This document shows positions 35,461-44,113 of a stretch of DNA of 64,000 nucleotides, piece after piece (positions within the stretch are counted from its first letter, which is position 1; each line of letters opens with the position of its first letter). Location: NCBI RefSeq assembly GCF_023734775.1, contig NZ_AP025732.1, positions 2,548,501-2,612,500 of the forward strand, read 5' to 3'. This DNA is from Nostoc cf. commune SO-36 (GTDB lineage Bacteria; Cyanobacteriota; Cyanobacteriia; Cyanobacteriales; Nostocaceae). The notes beneath the pieces were generated by a model. It ran no database searches, was not told where the DNA came from, and worked only from the letters and a program-made list of their open reading frames with translations. A program made the position numbers and the translations under genes.

Positions 35461-36123
35461 ATGTATTATCAAATTTGGAATTTCTTTCTTAAAGAAGATA
35501 AATACATTTATTGGAAAGAGCAAATAAAAGCTAACAAAAACTTTGACAAAGTTACATGGCAAAAGGTTATTGATTTTTTGTCACTAGTAGAGCAAACTTT
35601 CCAATTAAAAAGTCAACTAGCAGAAACCGATAGCCTTGAGCCGTTTCTCAAATTAGCAACAGAAAATGGTTATAGCCTGACAGCAGAAGAACTTGCCTGG
35701 TTTCTAATTACAAGAAGGCAGATTTGGGATCTTTTTGATTTTGCACAAAAAACACCATCTCTCAAAGAAGAATTGCTAATAGCTAAAGATCCGCAGCACT
35801 TCGTCAACATAGCTGCCGAAAATGGTTATTACTTTTCTGTATGTGAGTTAGCTTGGCTATTAATTGAAATCAAATCATCGTCAGATTTAGTCTCTATTAA
35901 CAATAGCGTTGGAGAAATTTTTACGGTGTCAAGCTACGGCAGAGTTGAAACAGGATACTGGATTTGGCTGGCAGAATACTGGGGAATCGTGCCACCATTC
36001 TGTCATCGGGATAAGCCGAGTACTTTTGTATCTGAAAATAACAACTATCCTTTTTTACTTGATCAGTGTTTCTTACCCAAGAGTTACTTTAGTCAACGCC
36101 TCATGGCTATTAGTAATTCGTAA
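35461..36123 (+). CDS. Protein with two Nif11-like domains
   Basis: The protein has 220 residues. Two repeats share the Nif11 pattern (helix, then iA-x-x-x-Gy-x-f-t-x-x-E-l): FLKLATENGYSLTAEELAWF near residue 65 and FVNIAAENGYYFSVCELAWL near 120. Nif11 domains serve as leader peptides of RiPPs (N11P) and occur in nitrogen-fixation clusters. Here the C-terminal 70 residues are ordinary sequence, with no Gly-Gly cleavage site and no modification enzymes nearby, so a leader role is doubtful. Function unknown. Confidence 0.65.
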   Translation: MYYQIWNFFLKEDKYIYWKEQIKANKNFDKVTWQKVIDFLSLVEQTFQLKSQLAETDSLEPFLKLATENGYSLTAEELAWFLITRRQIWDLFDFAQKTPSLKEELLIAKDPQHFVNIAAENGYYFSVCELAWLLIEIKSSSDLVSINNSVGEIFTVSSYGRVETGYWIWLAEYWGIVPPFCHRDKPSTFVSENNNYPFLLDQCFLPKSYFSQRLMAISNS

Positions 36124-36388
36124 TTCATTAAGACTTACGCATTGGCAATAAATACCAAATATAGGGAAGTTTCAAAACTACATCCTTTGTAAAGGCATAG
36201 CAATGATGTGCCTTTACAACACAATACGCTTGGGTTGAGGATAATAATAGCGGCTGTCTTCAATGTTAAGTGCGATCGCAATTTATTTCTTCTACTTAAA
36301 TATGGTTTAGCGCATCTTCATACAAAATTGGTATAAGCTGTAGCGATCGCGTCAAAAAATACGTTGTCAAAGAATCAAGTTGACTTTG

Positions 36389-37036
36389 TTATTTTACCAA
36401 TGGATTTTTGTTCACCACTGCTGAGTTGACGGTTTGTTCAATTCTTTTCAACCTTGTCTCTGGACGTTTTGCACTATCAATCCAAAAAAGGATATTCTTT
36501 TTGGATGAGTTATTAAATGCCTCAAAATACTCATTAGCAGTTGTGTTGGCTTCTAACGCCTGCTTTAAATCTAAGGGAATAATTAATGCTTCGATTGCAT
36601 CTAAAGAATTCCATGAACCATTTTGTTTTGCGGCTTCAATTTTTTCCAGACCAACTGTAGTCATCAAACCTTGTTCTATAAGTTCTTCAATATATTGTTT
36701 ATTTAATTTTGACCACACACTTTTCGGTTTTCGAGGTGTAAATATTTGCATATAACGTTCTTCATCTATGGATTTGACTTTACTATCAATCCAACCAAAG
36801 CATAAGGCTTCTTTTACCGCTTCGCTATATCGAATACTTGGTTTACCACTTTTTACTTTGTAGTAAATAAGCCACACACCAAAAGAAGTACGATGATTTT
36901 TCTCTAACCATCTCCGCCATTCTTCGCGGCTTTGAGGGCAGAAAGTGAGGAATTCATTATTAAGTTTGGATACACCAGTAATCTTACTTTTGTTGAGGTT
37001 TATCTCTGTATTTGGCTGCATTTGTTTTATTTTCAA
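36389..37036 (-). CDS. YdeI/OmpD-associated family protein
   Basis: The protein has 215 residues. The core REEWRRWLEKNHRTSFGVWL IYYKVKSG, followed by YSEAVKEALCFGWIDSKVKS and FTPRKPKSVWSKLNKQYIEE, is characteristic of the YdeI/OmdA family. The C-terminal helical part (FWIDSAKRPETRLKRIEQTV) is also typical. Members have been linked to bacteriocin resistance and stress but lack a known biochemical activity. The start could be later; the N-terminal 28 residues are not conserved. It lies 30 bases downstream of the acetyltransferase gene and may be co-transcribed. Confidence 0.85.
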   Translation of the reverse strand: MKIKQMQPNTEINLNKSKITGVSKLNNEFLTFCPQSREEWRRWLEKNHRTSFGVWLIYYKVKSGKPSIRYSEAVKEALCFGWIDSKVKSIDEERYMQIFTPRKPKSVWSKLNKQYIEELIEQGLMTTVGLEKIEAAKQNGSWNSLDAIEALIIPLDLKQALEANTTANEYFEAFNNSSKKNILFWIDSAKRPETRLKRIEQTVNSAVVNKNPLVK

Positions 37037-37066
37037 TACGTAATTGATGTAAAACTTTCATCTCCT

Positions 37067-37510
37067 CTAAAATCGTTTTGCCATAAAAATCAAATACTGG
37101 CTTCTTTGATAGCCATGCTTCGTGTAAAAAGCCTCTGCTTGTCCATCCTTGTTAGTCAATAGATAAACCTCAGCAACTTCCATCGCGGTTAGAGTATCCA
37201 TTAATTGGTTAAGTAGCTTTGTGCCAATTCCTTGATGCTGCTTATGAGCTTGGACACAGATTTCTTCTAGATAAAAGCTTTGACTTTTTGGCCCTTGCTT
37301 ACAATAACCTGCCACGAATCCTAACAGTTCATCCTGTTTGAATACAAATCCAACAAAACCCGGTGTATTCAGAATTTCAAATAACTTTGCTCTTGCTGTC
37401 TCGAAAGTCCATTCCTCGTTCCAAGGCTCACTATTGAACACTTCAACATATAAATGAGCGCACTTGTCAAGATATTCAGTAGTAAAGGTTTGAATTTCTT
37501 CTAACATCAA
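37067..37510 (-). CDS. GNAT family N-acetyltransferase
   Basis: The protein has 147 residues. The acetyl-CoA site is VQAHKQHQGIGTKLLNQLMD (Q-x-x-G-x-G/A), preceded by strand SQSFYLEEICV and followed by VYLLTNKDGQAEAFYTKHGY. The substrate cannot be told. It overlaps the upstream response regulator gene by 4 bases (ATGA), so the two are translationally coupled. Confidence 0.88.
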   Translation of the reverse strand: MMLEEIQTFTTEYLDKCAHLYVEVFNSEPWNEEWTFETARAKLFEILNTPGFVGFVFKQDELLGFVAGYCKQGPKSQSFYLEEICVQAHKQHQGIGTKLLNQLMDTLTAMEVAEVYLLTNKDGQAEAFYTKHGYQRSQYLIFMAKRF

Positions 37511-38184
37511 ACCAAACCTGAACGCAATGCGACGACTGCTGCTTGCACGCGATCGTCTACTGCTAATTTATTCATAATCCCTCGGACGTGAGTTTTGATA
37601 GTGTTGGGGCTGAGATAAAGTTTTTCGGCAATCTCTGGGTTACTCAATCCGTCTACCATGAGTTTCAAAACTTCTAACTCGCGTCCAGATAAGTTGGCGG
37701 TGTTGGTGGTGGCTGAAGGTGGTTTGAGATTATCAATTACTCGTCGCGCAATTTGGGGATCGAGATATGCTGCACCATCAACTGCGGCTGCGATCGCACT
37801 TAACAATCGTTCCACACTTGCACCTTTAATGCAATACGCATCTGCACCGCTAGATAGTGCCGCAATAATTTCTGTCTCCGTTTGATGAGATGTCAGCATC
37901 ACCACATGAGTTGCTGGCAACGCCGCCTTAATTTGCTGTGTCGCTGCAATGCCATCCAATCGCGGCAACCCAATATCCATAACCACTAAATCAGGTTTCA
38001 GTTGCAGTGCGGCTTGAACTCCCAAATAACCATCTTCTGCTTGTCCAACTATCTCTATCTGAGGATGAGCCATTAACGATTGCTCTAATCCCAATTGCAT
38101 CATCGGATCGTCTTCGACAATTAACACGCGCAAGGGCGGAGCATTGACGGGTAAATTTAAGGGATAGCGAGTATCTAAAGACAT
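37507..38184 (-). CDS. NarL/LuxR-type response regulator
   Basis: The protein has 225 residues. The receiver domain (RVLIVEDDPMMQLGLEQSLM) has phospho-acceptor Asp70 in LVVMDIGLPRLDG, Thr/Ser in VVMLTSHQTE and Lys in YCIKGAS. The C-terminal LuxR-type helix-turn-helix is SGRELEVLKLMVDGLSNPEI followed by SPNTIKTHVRGIMNKL. No histidine kinase is adjacent, so its partner is unknown. The coupled acetyltransferase gene suggests that they act together. Confidence 0.92.
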   Translation of the reverse strand: MSLDTRYPLNLPVNAPPLRVLIVEDDPMMQLGLEQSLMAHPQIEIVGQAEDGYLGVQAALQLKPDLVVMDIGLPRLDGIAATQQIKAALPATHVVMLTSHQTETEIIAALSSGADAYCIKGASVERLLSAIAAAVDGAAYLDPQIARRVIDNLKPPSATTNTANLSGRELEVLKLMVDGLSNPEIAEKLYLSPNTIKTHVRGIMNKLAVDDRVQAAVVALRSGLV

Positions 38185-38224
38185 TTTTATTAATTATTTG
38201 TTATTTGTCATTTACCTTTTTGAC

Positions 38225-38270
38225 CAATGCCCCATGCCCAATGCCCAATGCCCAATGCCCAATGCCCAAT
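38225..38270. repeat. CCCAATG heptamer array
   Basis: About six 7-bp units of the CCCAATG type lie between era and the response regulator gene, just past the end of era. Confidence 0.9.
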
Positions 38271-38272
38271 TA

Positions 38273-39247
38273 TTATTCTTCCACGCGATAGCCTAACTCC
38301 GCTAAACTTATTCGTGACTGTCGCCATTTTGGTTGGACTTTCACAAATAATTCTAGGTAAACTTTACCAGCGATTAACTTTTGGATTTGTTCGCGGGCTT
38401 CACTACCAATTGTTTTGAGCATCGCCCCGCCTTTGCCAATGAGTATGCCTTTTTGGGAATCGCGCTCGACGTTGATAGTAGCAAGTATCCGGGTAATGCT
38501 GGGAGTTTCTTCTACTAAGTCAATTGCGATCGCTACTGAATGGGGTACTTCTTCACGAGTCAACAATAAAATTTGTTCTCGGATTAATTCACCCATAATA
38601 AAGCGTTCTGGCTGGTCTGTTACCAAATCGGGAGGATAATATAACGGCCCAAGTTCTAAATGTTCAATTAATAACTCTTGAAGTTGCGGTAATCCTGCAT
38701 TCGTCTTGGCAGAAAATTTCACAATTTCCCATTCATGGGACTGGGCCATCTGAGCGTAACTATCATCTAGAAACTGAGAATCAGACGGTTGTTGGTCGAT
38801 TTTGTTCACACCCAAAATCACTGGTGTTTTGGTGCGACTGAGCAACTCGGCAATATAGCGATCGCCCGATCCACAAGCTACTCCTCCATCTACCACAAAC
38901 AGTATTACATCTACCGATTCAATGGCAATTTTGGCATTTTGCACCAACACTTCCCCCAATTGATGATGGGGCTTGTGAATTCCTGGCGTATCTACAAAAA
39001 TTAACTGCGCCTCTGGTGTAGTTAAAATGCCTCGCAAACGGTTACGTGTCGTTTGCGCTATTGGTGATGTAATGGCTATTTTTTGTCCTACTAATTGATT
39101 CATCAAAGTAGATTTACCGACATTAGGACGACCAACAATGCCGATAAAACCTGATTTAAATTCAGGAGGAGCCTGTGGGATTGTGACTTCTCCTGAAAAA
39201 GAGAAGTTGTAATTATCAATACTAGTCACCTTTGGCTCCACCCTCAT
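38273..39247 (-). CDS. era: GTPase Era
   Basis: Era binds 16S rRNA and helps mature the small ribosomal subunit. The protein has 324 residues. G1 is GRPNVGKSTLMNQ, G3 is DTPGIHKPHH, G4 is NKID, and the KH RNA-binding domain has IGKGGAMLKTIGSEAREQI. The C-terminal WRQSRISLAELGY fits the family. The N-terminal extension of about 30 residues before the GTPase domain may start later, at a nearby codon. The stop abuts a heptamer array. Confidence 0.95.
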   Translation of the reverse strand: MRVEPKVTSIDNYNFSFSGEVTIPQAPPEFKSGFIGIVGRPNVGKSTLMNQLVGQKIAITSPIAQTTRNRLRGILTTPEAQLIFVDTPGIHKPHHQLGEVLVQNAKIAIESVDVILFVVDGGVACGSGDRYIAELLSRTKTPVILGVNKIDQQPSDSQFLDDSYAQMAQSHEWEIVKFSAKTNAGLPQLQELLIEHLELGPLYYPPDLVTDQPERFIMGELIREQILLLTREEVPHSVAIAIDLVEETPSITRILATINVERDSQKGILIGKGGAMLKTIGSEAREQIQKLIAGKVYLELFVKVQPKWRQSRISLAELGYRVEE

Positions 39248-39469
39248 ATTTTACAGCTGGGATAACTTGGTTTTTTCTTAGACACAAAACAAGCATAAAA
39301 ACACCCTAGCATTTTCGGGGATTGCTTTTGCTTAGGTTTAATCTACTACTGGCTCTACACTTAATATTTTACAGCTGAGATAACTTGGTTGAGTTTTTAT
39401 ATACAAAAGAAACATAAAATTACTTTGGGATTTACAAGCAGGACTTTTGCTTTCAGTTTAATCTGCTGC
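39248..39469. repeat. Diverged tandem duplication upstream of pfkA
   Basis: Two copies of about 118 bp begin TATTTTACAGCTG at 39247 and 39365. They share phrases such as GATAACTTGG, TTTTGCTT and TTTAATCT. No coding frame. Together with the MITE they fill the 394-bp spacer between the divergent era and pfkA. Confidence 0.6.
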
Positions 39470-39599
39470 TAAGTAGGTAGGCATGATTAAATATAAGATG
39501 TCATTGCGAGTGAAACGAAGCAATCCCAGAGACTTTGCGATTGCTTCGTTTCACTCGCAATGACAGAGCATATTATATTTATTTACGCCCATTTACTTA
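39470..39599. mobile_element. MITE, copy 2
   Basis: This 130-bp element has terminal repeats TAAGTAGGTAGGCATG and TACGCCCATTTACTTA. Most of it is one long hairpin: TCATTGCGAGTGAAACGAAG and its complement around a central CCAGAGACTTTGC. It matches copy 1 in reverse orientation. It sits 40 bases upstream of pfkA. Confidence 0.8.
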
Positions 39600-39641
39600 A
39601 TGGCTTAAGTTTCATCAACTATTAAATATATTTGGATCAAA

Positions 39642-40739
39642 ATGTCAATAAAAGATATGGGAGAACGCAAACGCATAGGAATTCTTACCAGTGGAGGTGA
39701 TTGTTCTGGCTTAAATGCTGTGATTAGGGCTGTAGTGAATTGTGCTGTGGATACTTATGGCTGGGAGGTTTTAGGAATTCGTCAAGCGACTCTAGGATTA
39801 ATGGCGCGTCCGCCACAATTCACAAAGCTGGAAGTCGATCAAGTTGACTTGCTGTTAACGGCGGGTGGCACAATGTTGGGGACAACTAATAAAGGCGACC
39901 CTTTTGCTTTTCCAATGGCAGATGGGAGTGTAAGCGATCGCTCCGAAGAAATCATTGCGGGTTATCATGAGCTAGGTTTAGACGCTTTGATTGGTGTTGG
40001 CGGTGATGGTAGCTTGGCAATTCTCCGCCGCCTCGCTCAACAAGGTGGCATTAATCTAGTAGGTATTCCCAAAACGATTGATAACGATATTGGTGTTACT
40101 GAACACGCTATCGGCTTTGATACAGCAGTCAATATTGCCACAGAAGCATTAGATAGGTTGCATTTTACTGCTGCAAGTCATAGCCGAGTCATGATTTTGG
40201 AAGTTATGGGGCGTGATGCTGGACACATAGCTATAGCTGCGGGAATTGCGGGGGGAGCAAATGTAATTTTAATTCCTGAAATTCCTTACACAGTTGAGCA
40301 TATTTGCCACAAAATCAAAGAACGGCAAGAGAAAGGCAAAAACTATTGTTTGATAATTGTTTCTGAAGCGGTTCGTACCCACGATGGGGAAAATGTGACA
40401 ATTACAAATCGCTTAGGTCAATCTCGATACGGTGGAATTGGCGAATATTTAGCAGATAAAATTATTGAACACATTGGTGTAGAAACACGAGTTACAGTTT
40501 TAGGACACATTCAACGGGGTGGAACTGCTTCACCACTAGATAGGTTAGTTGCAACTGCTTTTGGCGTAGCGGCGGTTAATCTCATTGCAGAGAGTAAATA
40601 CGATCGCATGGTGACATGGCAAAATCGCCAAGTATTAAGTGTACCAATTACCGAAGCGATCGCTCAATATAGCGCCGTTGATCCCAATGGTACTTTAGTT
40701 AAAACTGCTCGTGGTATGAGTATTTATTTGGGAGACTAA
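39642..40739 (+). CDS. pfkA: 6-phosphofructokinase
   Basis: PFK phosphorylates fructose 6-phosphate in glycolysis. The protein has 365 residues. Motifs are LTSGGDCSGLNAVIRAVVN, GVGGDGSLAI, PKTIDNDIGVTEHAIGFDTA, MGRDAGHIA and GHIQRGGTASPLDR. The combination GGDGS (Gly, as in ATP enzymes) with PKTIDND (Lys, as in PPi enzymes) places it in the mixed group, where the phosphate donor is not certain. A GGCACGGC...GTGCC-type hairpin near 40747-40766 follows the gene. Confidence 0.93.
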   Translation: MSIKDMGERKRIGILTSGGDCSGLNAVIRAVVNCAVDTYGWEVLGIRQATLGLMARPPQFTKLEVDQVDLLLTAGGTMLGTTNKGDPFAFPMADGSVSDRSEEIIAGYHELGLDALIGVGGDGSLAILRRLAQQGGINLVGIPKTIDNDIGVTEHAIGFDTAVNIATEALDRLHFTAASHSRVMILEVMGRDAGHIAIAAGIAGGANVILIPEIPYTVEHICHKIKERQEKGKNYCLIIVSEAVRTHDGENVTITNRLGQSRYGGIGEYLADKIIEHIGVETRVTVLGHIQRGGTASPLDRLVATAFGVAAVNLIAESKYDRMVTWQNRQVLSVPITEAIAQYSAVDPNGTLVKTARGMSIYLGD

Positions 40740-40944
40740 ACATATATGGTACAGGCACGGCTATGCTGTGCCTATCAAAGTACAAATTCAGCAGACATTT
40801 TTTTCGCATTTATAATTTACTTATAGCCTTTCCTAATCATACAAGGTATATCAGAGCAAGCTCCTTGCTTGCGGTGAGGGGGTTGAGGGTGAGATTCTTG
40901 TACCTCACTCAAGCGAGAACTTCTATACATATTTATATTAAGTT

Positions 40945-41235
40945 ATGAATATCTATGAAATATTGGGAGGCAAACGGGAAGAAATTTTGCAAATTGCGGC
41001 AAAATACGGAGCATATAATATTAGAATTTTTGGCTCAGTAGCCCGTCGTGAAGCCGATATTAACAGCGATGTTGATTTTTTAGTTGAAATGGAGCCAGGA
41101 CGTAGCCTTTTTGATTTGGGTGGATTATTGATGGAGTTACAAGAAATACTTGGTTGTGAAGTTGATGTTGTCACAGAAAAAGGATTGCGATCGCGCATTC
41201 GAGAGCGAGTATTAAGTGAGGCAGTTCCGTTGTGA
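40945..41235 (+). CDS. mntA: MntA-type nucleotidyltransferase antitoxin
   Basis: The protein has 96 residues. The minimal nucleotidyltransferase motif GS-x10-D-x-D is complete: [20 protein letters not shown]. MntA proteins add AMP to a conserved Tyr of the HepT RNase and silence it. The partner hepT gene overlaps by 3 bases (start GTG 41232, GTGA). Because hepT has a nonsense codon, the antitoxin may be free of its target. Confidence 0.92.
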   Translation: MNIYEILGGKREEILQIAAKYGAYNIRIFGSVARREADINSDVDFLVEMEPGRSLFDLGGLLMELQEILGCEVDVVTEKGLRSRIRERVLSEAVPL

Positions 41236-41567
41236 GGGATAATAGTGAAAAATTGCGTGATATTTTAGAAGCTATCGAACGTATCGACAAATATGCAGTT
41301 CAAGACCGGGAAGCTTTTGAAGATAACGAACTAATTCAAAATTGGTTTATTCAACACCTACAAATTATTTGAGAAGCATCGCGTGTATTATCTGCCGATA
41401 TTTGTGAGGCAAATCCAGATGTTCCTTGGTCGCAAATGATTGGGATGCGAAACATTTTAACTCATAATTACTTTGAAATCGATTTAGATGTTGTTTGGTT
41501 GGTTATTGAACGGGAATTGCCAAACCTTAAGCCTCAAATTGAAGCAATTTTACAAACATTATCTTGA
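41232..41567 (+). pseudogene. hepT: HepT-type HEPN RNase toxin, interrupted by TGA
   Basis: The frame starts at GTG 41232, overlapping the mntA stop, and reads [20 protein letters not shown] up to an in-frame TGA at 41370-41372. It then continues to a stop at 41565-41567. Around the break the sequence is QII*EASRVLS; relatives have QIIGEAS, so a single G to T change (GGA to TGA) explains it. The RNase motif R-x4-H-x-Y (RNILTHNY) lies after the stop and is otherwise intact. The toxin is presumably off unless TGA is read through or is a sequence error. Confidence 0.88.
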
Positions 41568-41720
41568 ATATTAGATTTGCGATCGCACCTCTCTACAACC
41601 CCAAACGCGTAGACGCAACGCGGCTTTTCGTTAGACATCGCACTCAACTTGTAATCAACCACGGGCGATCGCATTTATAATTTAATTACATATATTAAGT
41701 GGTGAATTTGGTGAAAAGCA

Positions 41721-41954
41721 ATGTTGAAATCAGTTGAAGGTGTTTACAAACATGGCAAAATAGAACTTGTCGAATTACCGTTAGATGTATCAGAAAGCCG
41801 AGTTATTGTTACATTTTTAGATCCAGAGACAACCCGAAAACAAACCCAGATGATGCAGTTTGGTATGTTTTCTGGGAAAAATCAGTCTACGGAAGAGGAT
41901 TTTAAAATTGCTGAATTTCACGGAGATAAAGAAGATAGCCTAGAGTGGTCATAA
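41721..41954 (+). CDS. Antitoxin-like protein paired with a PIN toxin
   Basis: The protein has 77 residues. It starts MLKSVEGVYKHGKIELVELP with a short beta-hairpin N-terminus like AbrB/DUF104-type antitoxins, and has a hydrophilic tail. It is followed at once by a PIN-domain gene, which supports the antitoxin assignment. No direct DNA-binding motif is certain. Confidence 0.75.
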   Translation: MLKSVEGVYKHGKIELVELPLDVSESRVIVTFLDPETTRKQTQMMQFGMFSGKNQSTEEDFKIAEFHGDKEDSLEWS

Positions 41955-41968
41955 GTAATTTATGAAGT

Positions 41969-42361
41969 ATGTCATTCGATACTCATGCACTAATTTGGTT
42001 CCTTGAAGGAAATTCCCGTTTGGGTGCAAATGCTAAAGCTATCCTCTCTAATTCTGATTCTCAACTGATTATTCCCGCAACTACATTGGCTGAGGCAATT
42101 TGGATTGTCGAAAGAGGTAGAACATCTATTCCTTCTGCTAAAGACGTAATTTCAGCAGTCGAAACTGATTTTCGCATACTAATTTATCCACTAGATAAAG
42201 AAGTAGTTGAAATGACTATCAACTTATCTAGTATTAATGAAATGCACGATCGACAAATTACTGCAACTGCCCTAGTCCTGGCGAGTAAAGGAGATAATGT
42301 GCAGCTATTAACATGCGACCAAAATATAATTGCATCTGGTTTAGTCACGATTGTTTGGTAG
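41969..42361 (+). CDS. PIN-domain toxin (VapC-like), start possibly shifted
   Basis: The protein has 130 residues. PIN acidic residues are in SFDTHALIWF, LAEAIWIVERG, HDRQITATA and LLTCDQNI. The usual N-terminus would be MKYVIDTHALIW; reading from ATG 41962, that appears if the C at 41977 is removed (ATT-GAT). In the frame as it stands the start is ATG 41969, giving MSFDTHALIW, and the catalytic Asp is kept. The toxin may still be active with an altered first strand. Its antitoxin gene ends 14 bases before. Confidence 0.85.
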   Translation: MSFDTHALIWFLEGNSRLGANAKAILSNSDSQLIIPATTLAEAIWIVERGRTSIPSAKDVISAVETDFRILIYPLDKEVVEMTINLSSINEMHDRQITATALVLASKGDNVQLLTCDQNIIASGLVTIVW

Positions 42362-42415
42362 ATGCGATCGCACATCTCTACAACTCAAAACGCGATTGAT
42401 CGCCCATATCCTCAC

Positions 42416-44113
42416 CTACTCCGGTAAACTCTCTAAAATCTCCCTCACCACCGTAGCCATATATTCATCCTGATACTCAACATATATCTCCAACGCTGTC
42501 TGCAAATTAGCCCTAGCTTCCGCGTAATTTTCCTCTGCTTTTGCAAGCAATCCTAATGTTGCGTAAGTCTTAGCACAGGAATAGCGATTGCCAAATTCGA
42601 TTTTGATTTCCAGGGCTTGTTGATAATAATCCCGTGCCTGGTGGTATTCCCGCAACTCTTCGGCAACGATTCCCAAGTTGTGGTAAGTCGTAGCACAGGA
42701 GTAGCGATCGCCAAATTCGATAAAGATTTCCAGGGCTTGTTGATAATAATCCCGTGCCTGGTGGTATTCCCGCAACTCTTGGGCAACCATTCCCAACTGG
42801 TGGTAAGTGCTAGCACAGGAGTAGCGATCGCCAAATTCGATATTGATTTCCAGGGCTTGTTGATAATAATCCCGTGCCTGGTGGTATTCCCGCAATTCTT
42901 GGGCAACATATCCCAACTGGTGGTAAGTCGTAGCACAGGAGTAGCGATCGCCAAATTCGATTGTGATTTCCAGGGCTTGTTGATAATAATCCCGTGCCTG
43001 GTGGAACTGTCGCAACTCTTGGGCAACGACTCCCAAATTGTGGTAAGTGCTAGCACAGGAGTAGCGATCGCCAAATTCGATTTTGATTTCCAGGGCTTGT
43101 TGATAATAATCCCGTGCCTGGTGGAACTGTGGCATACTCAGAGAGACATTGCCTAAATAATGCAATGAATCAGCGACAGCACGATGATTTTTCTGTTTTT
43201 TGGCAATATCCAAAGCTTGTTGATGATAGCTATTTGCAGATTCAAACTGTCGTTGCTGCTGATAGCTTTTACCTAACTGATTGATAACTTCAATTTGTAA
43301 AGAATAATCAGGAAAATTCTTGATAATTTCACAAGCTTTTTCTAAATACTCTCTAGCTTGGATTGGTTTGCGTTGACTTAAATATGCTTTGCCTAATTCA
43401 TTTAAAATATTACAGCAATTGCGAAGATGTTCCAGGCTGGGTATTTCTCCAGTTGGGTTATATTCCATCAACAAGCTATGTAATAAATCGATACGTTCTT
43501 GTTGTTTTGGTGTTGGTAAGCGTTCTATATCTGTATCTGCATTGAGAGTATTGGCAATTGCCTTATCTCTAGTCAATTCTGTAGTTTTAAAGCGAAATAA
43601 ACCTGATTTCCAAGCCCAAAAATCAGGTGCAAATTTTGCTAACCGCGAAATCGCATAATCTGGCAAGATAAATAAAAGGGGATGCGGTACAGTTTGACGA
43701 TAAGAATCGCGGACGAAGTTTAAATCCTGTAGAACTGGTGGATAATCACCAAAGACACCAATTGATTTTTCTAAATTCCGAATTAATAAAACAAGTTTTT
43801 TATTTGTTTCTTTGGTAATGTTGGCTAATTGCTGCACTAATTCATCCCGCAGAAATCGCAAATTCTTTTCAGGAAAATCTAAAACCACAAATTGGATTTC
43901 TTGACATTGAGGCTCTTGTCGCAATCCAGCAATTAATAAATCTATATCGGGGGGAAAGTTAATTTCAATAAAACCTAACGTAAATTTTTCAGCAAAATCG
44001 ATAAATGTTACCAATTCAGCGAATTCATCTTGGTTATAGGTAATAAATTTACCTATTTCTATTTGAAATTTACTGTTGTTGTGCTGATTGGAGAGCTTGT
44101 TGGAAGAACTCAT
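42416..44113 (-). CDS. TPR protein with degenerate ATPase-like N-terminus
   Basis: The protein has 565 residues. Residues about 15-175 look like a NTPase-type fold without Walker A: strands IQFVVLDFPEKN and KLVLLIRNLEKS, then HPLLFILPDYAISRLAKFAP and DFWAWKSGLFRF. Residues about 215-555 are tetratricopeptide repeats of exactly 40 residues. Five are nearly identical (RDYYQQALEIKIEFGDRYSC), from DNA units of 120 bp. It overlaps the end of the upstream AAA ATPase gene by 44 bases, so the two are co-expressed. A scaffold or sensor role is inferred. Confidence 0.8.
   Translation of the reverse strand: MSSSNKLSNQHNNSKFQIEIGKFITYNQDEFAELVTFIDFAEKFTLGFIEINFPPDIDLLIAGLRQEPQCQEIQFVVLDFPEKNLRFLRDELVQQLANITKETNKKLVLLIRNLEKSIGVFGDYPPVLQDLNFVRDSYRQTVPHPLLFILPDYAISRLAKFAPDFWAWKSGLFRFKTTELTRDKAIANTLNADTDIERLPTPKQQERIDLLHSLLMEYNPTGEIPSLEHLRNCCNILNELGKAYLSQRKPIQAREYLEKACEIIKNFPDYSLQIEVINQLGKSYQQQRQFESANSYHQQALDIAKKQKNHRAVADSLHYLGNVSLSMPQFHQARDYYQQALEIKIEFGDRYSCASTYHNLGVVAQELRQFHQARDYYQQALEITIEFGDRYSCATTYHQLGYVAQELREYHQARDYYQQALEINIEFGDRYSCASTYHQLGMVAQELREYHQARDYYQQALEIFIEFGDRYSCATTYHNLGIVAEELREYHQARDYYQQALEIKIEFGNRYSCAKTYATLGLLAKAEENYAEARANLQTALEIYVEYQDEYMATVVREILESLPE

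Noticed and set aside
42553..43156. Long open frames in other frames and on the opposite strand of the TPR gene
   Set aside because: They are shadows of the 120-bp TPR repeats, and the TPR frame is clearly the coding one.
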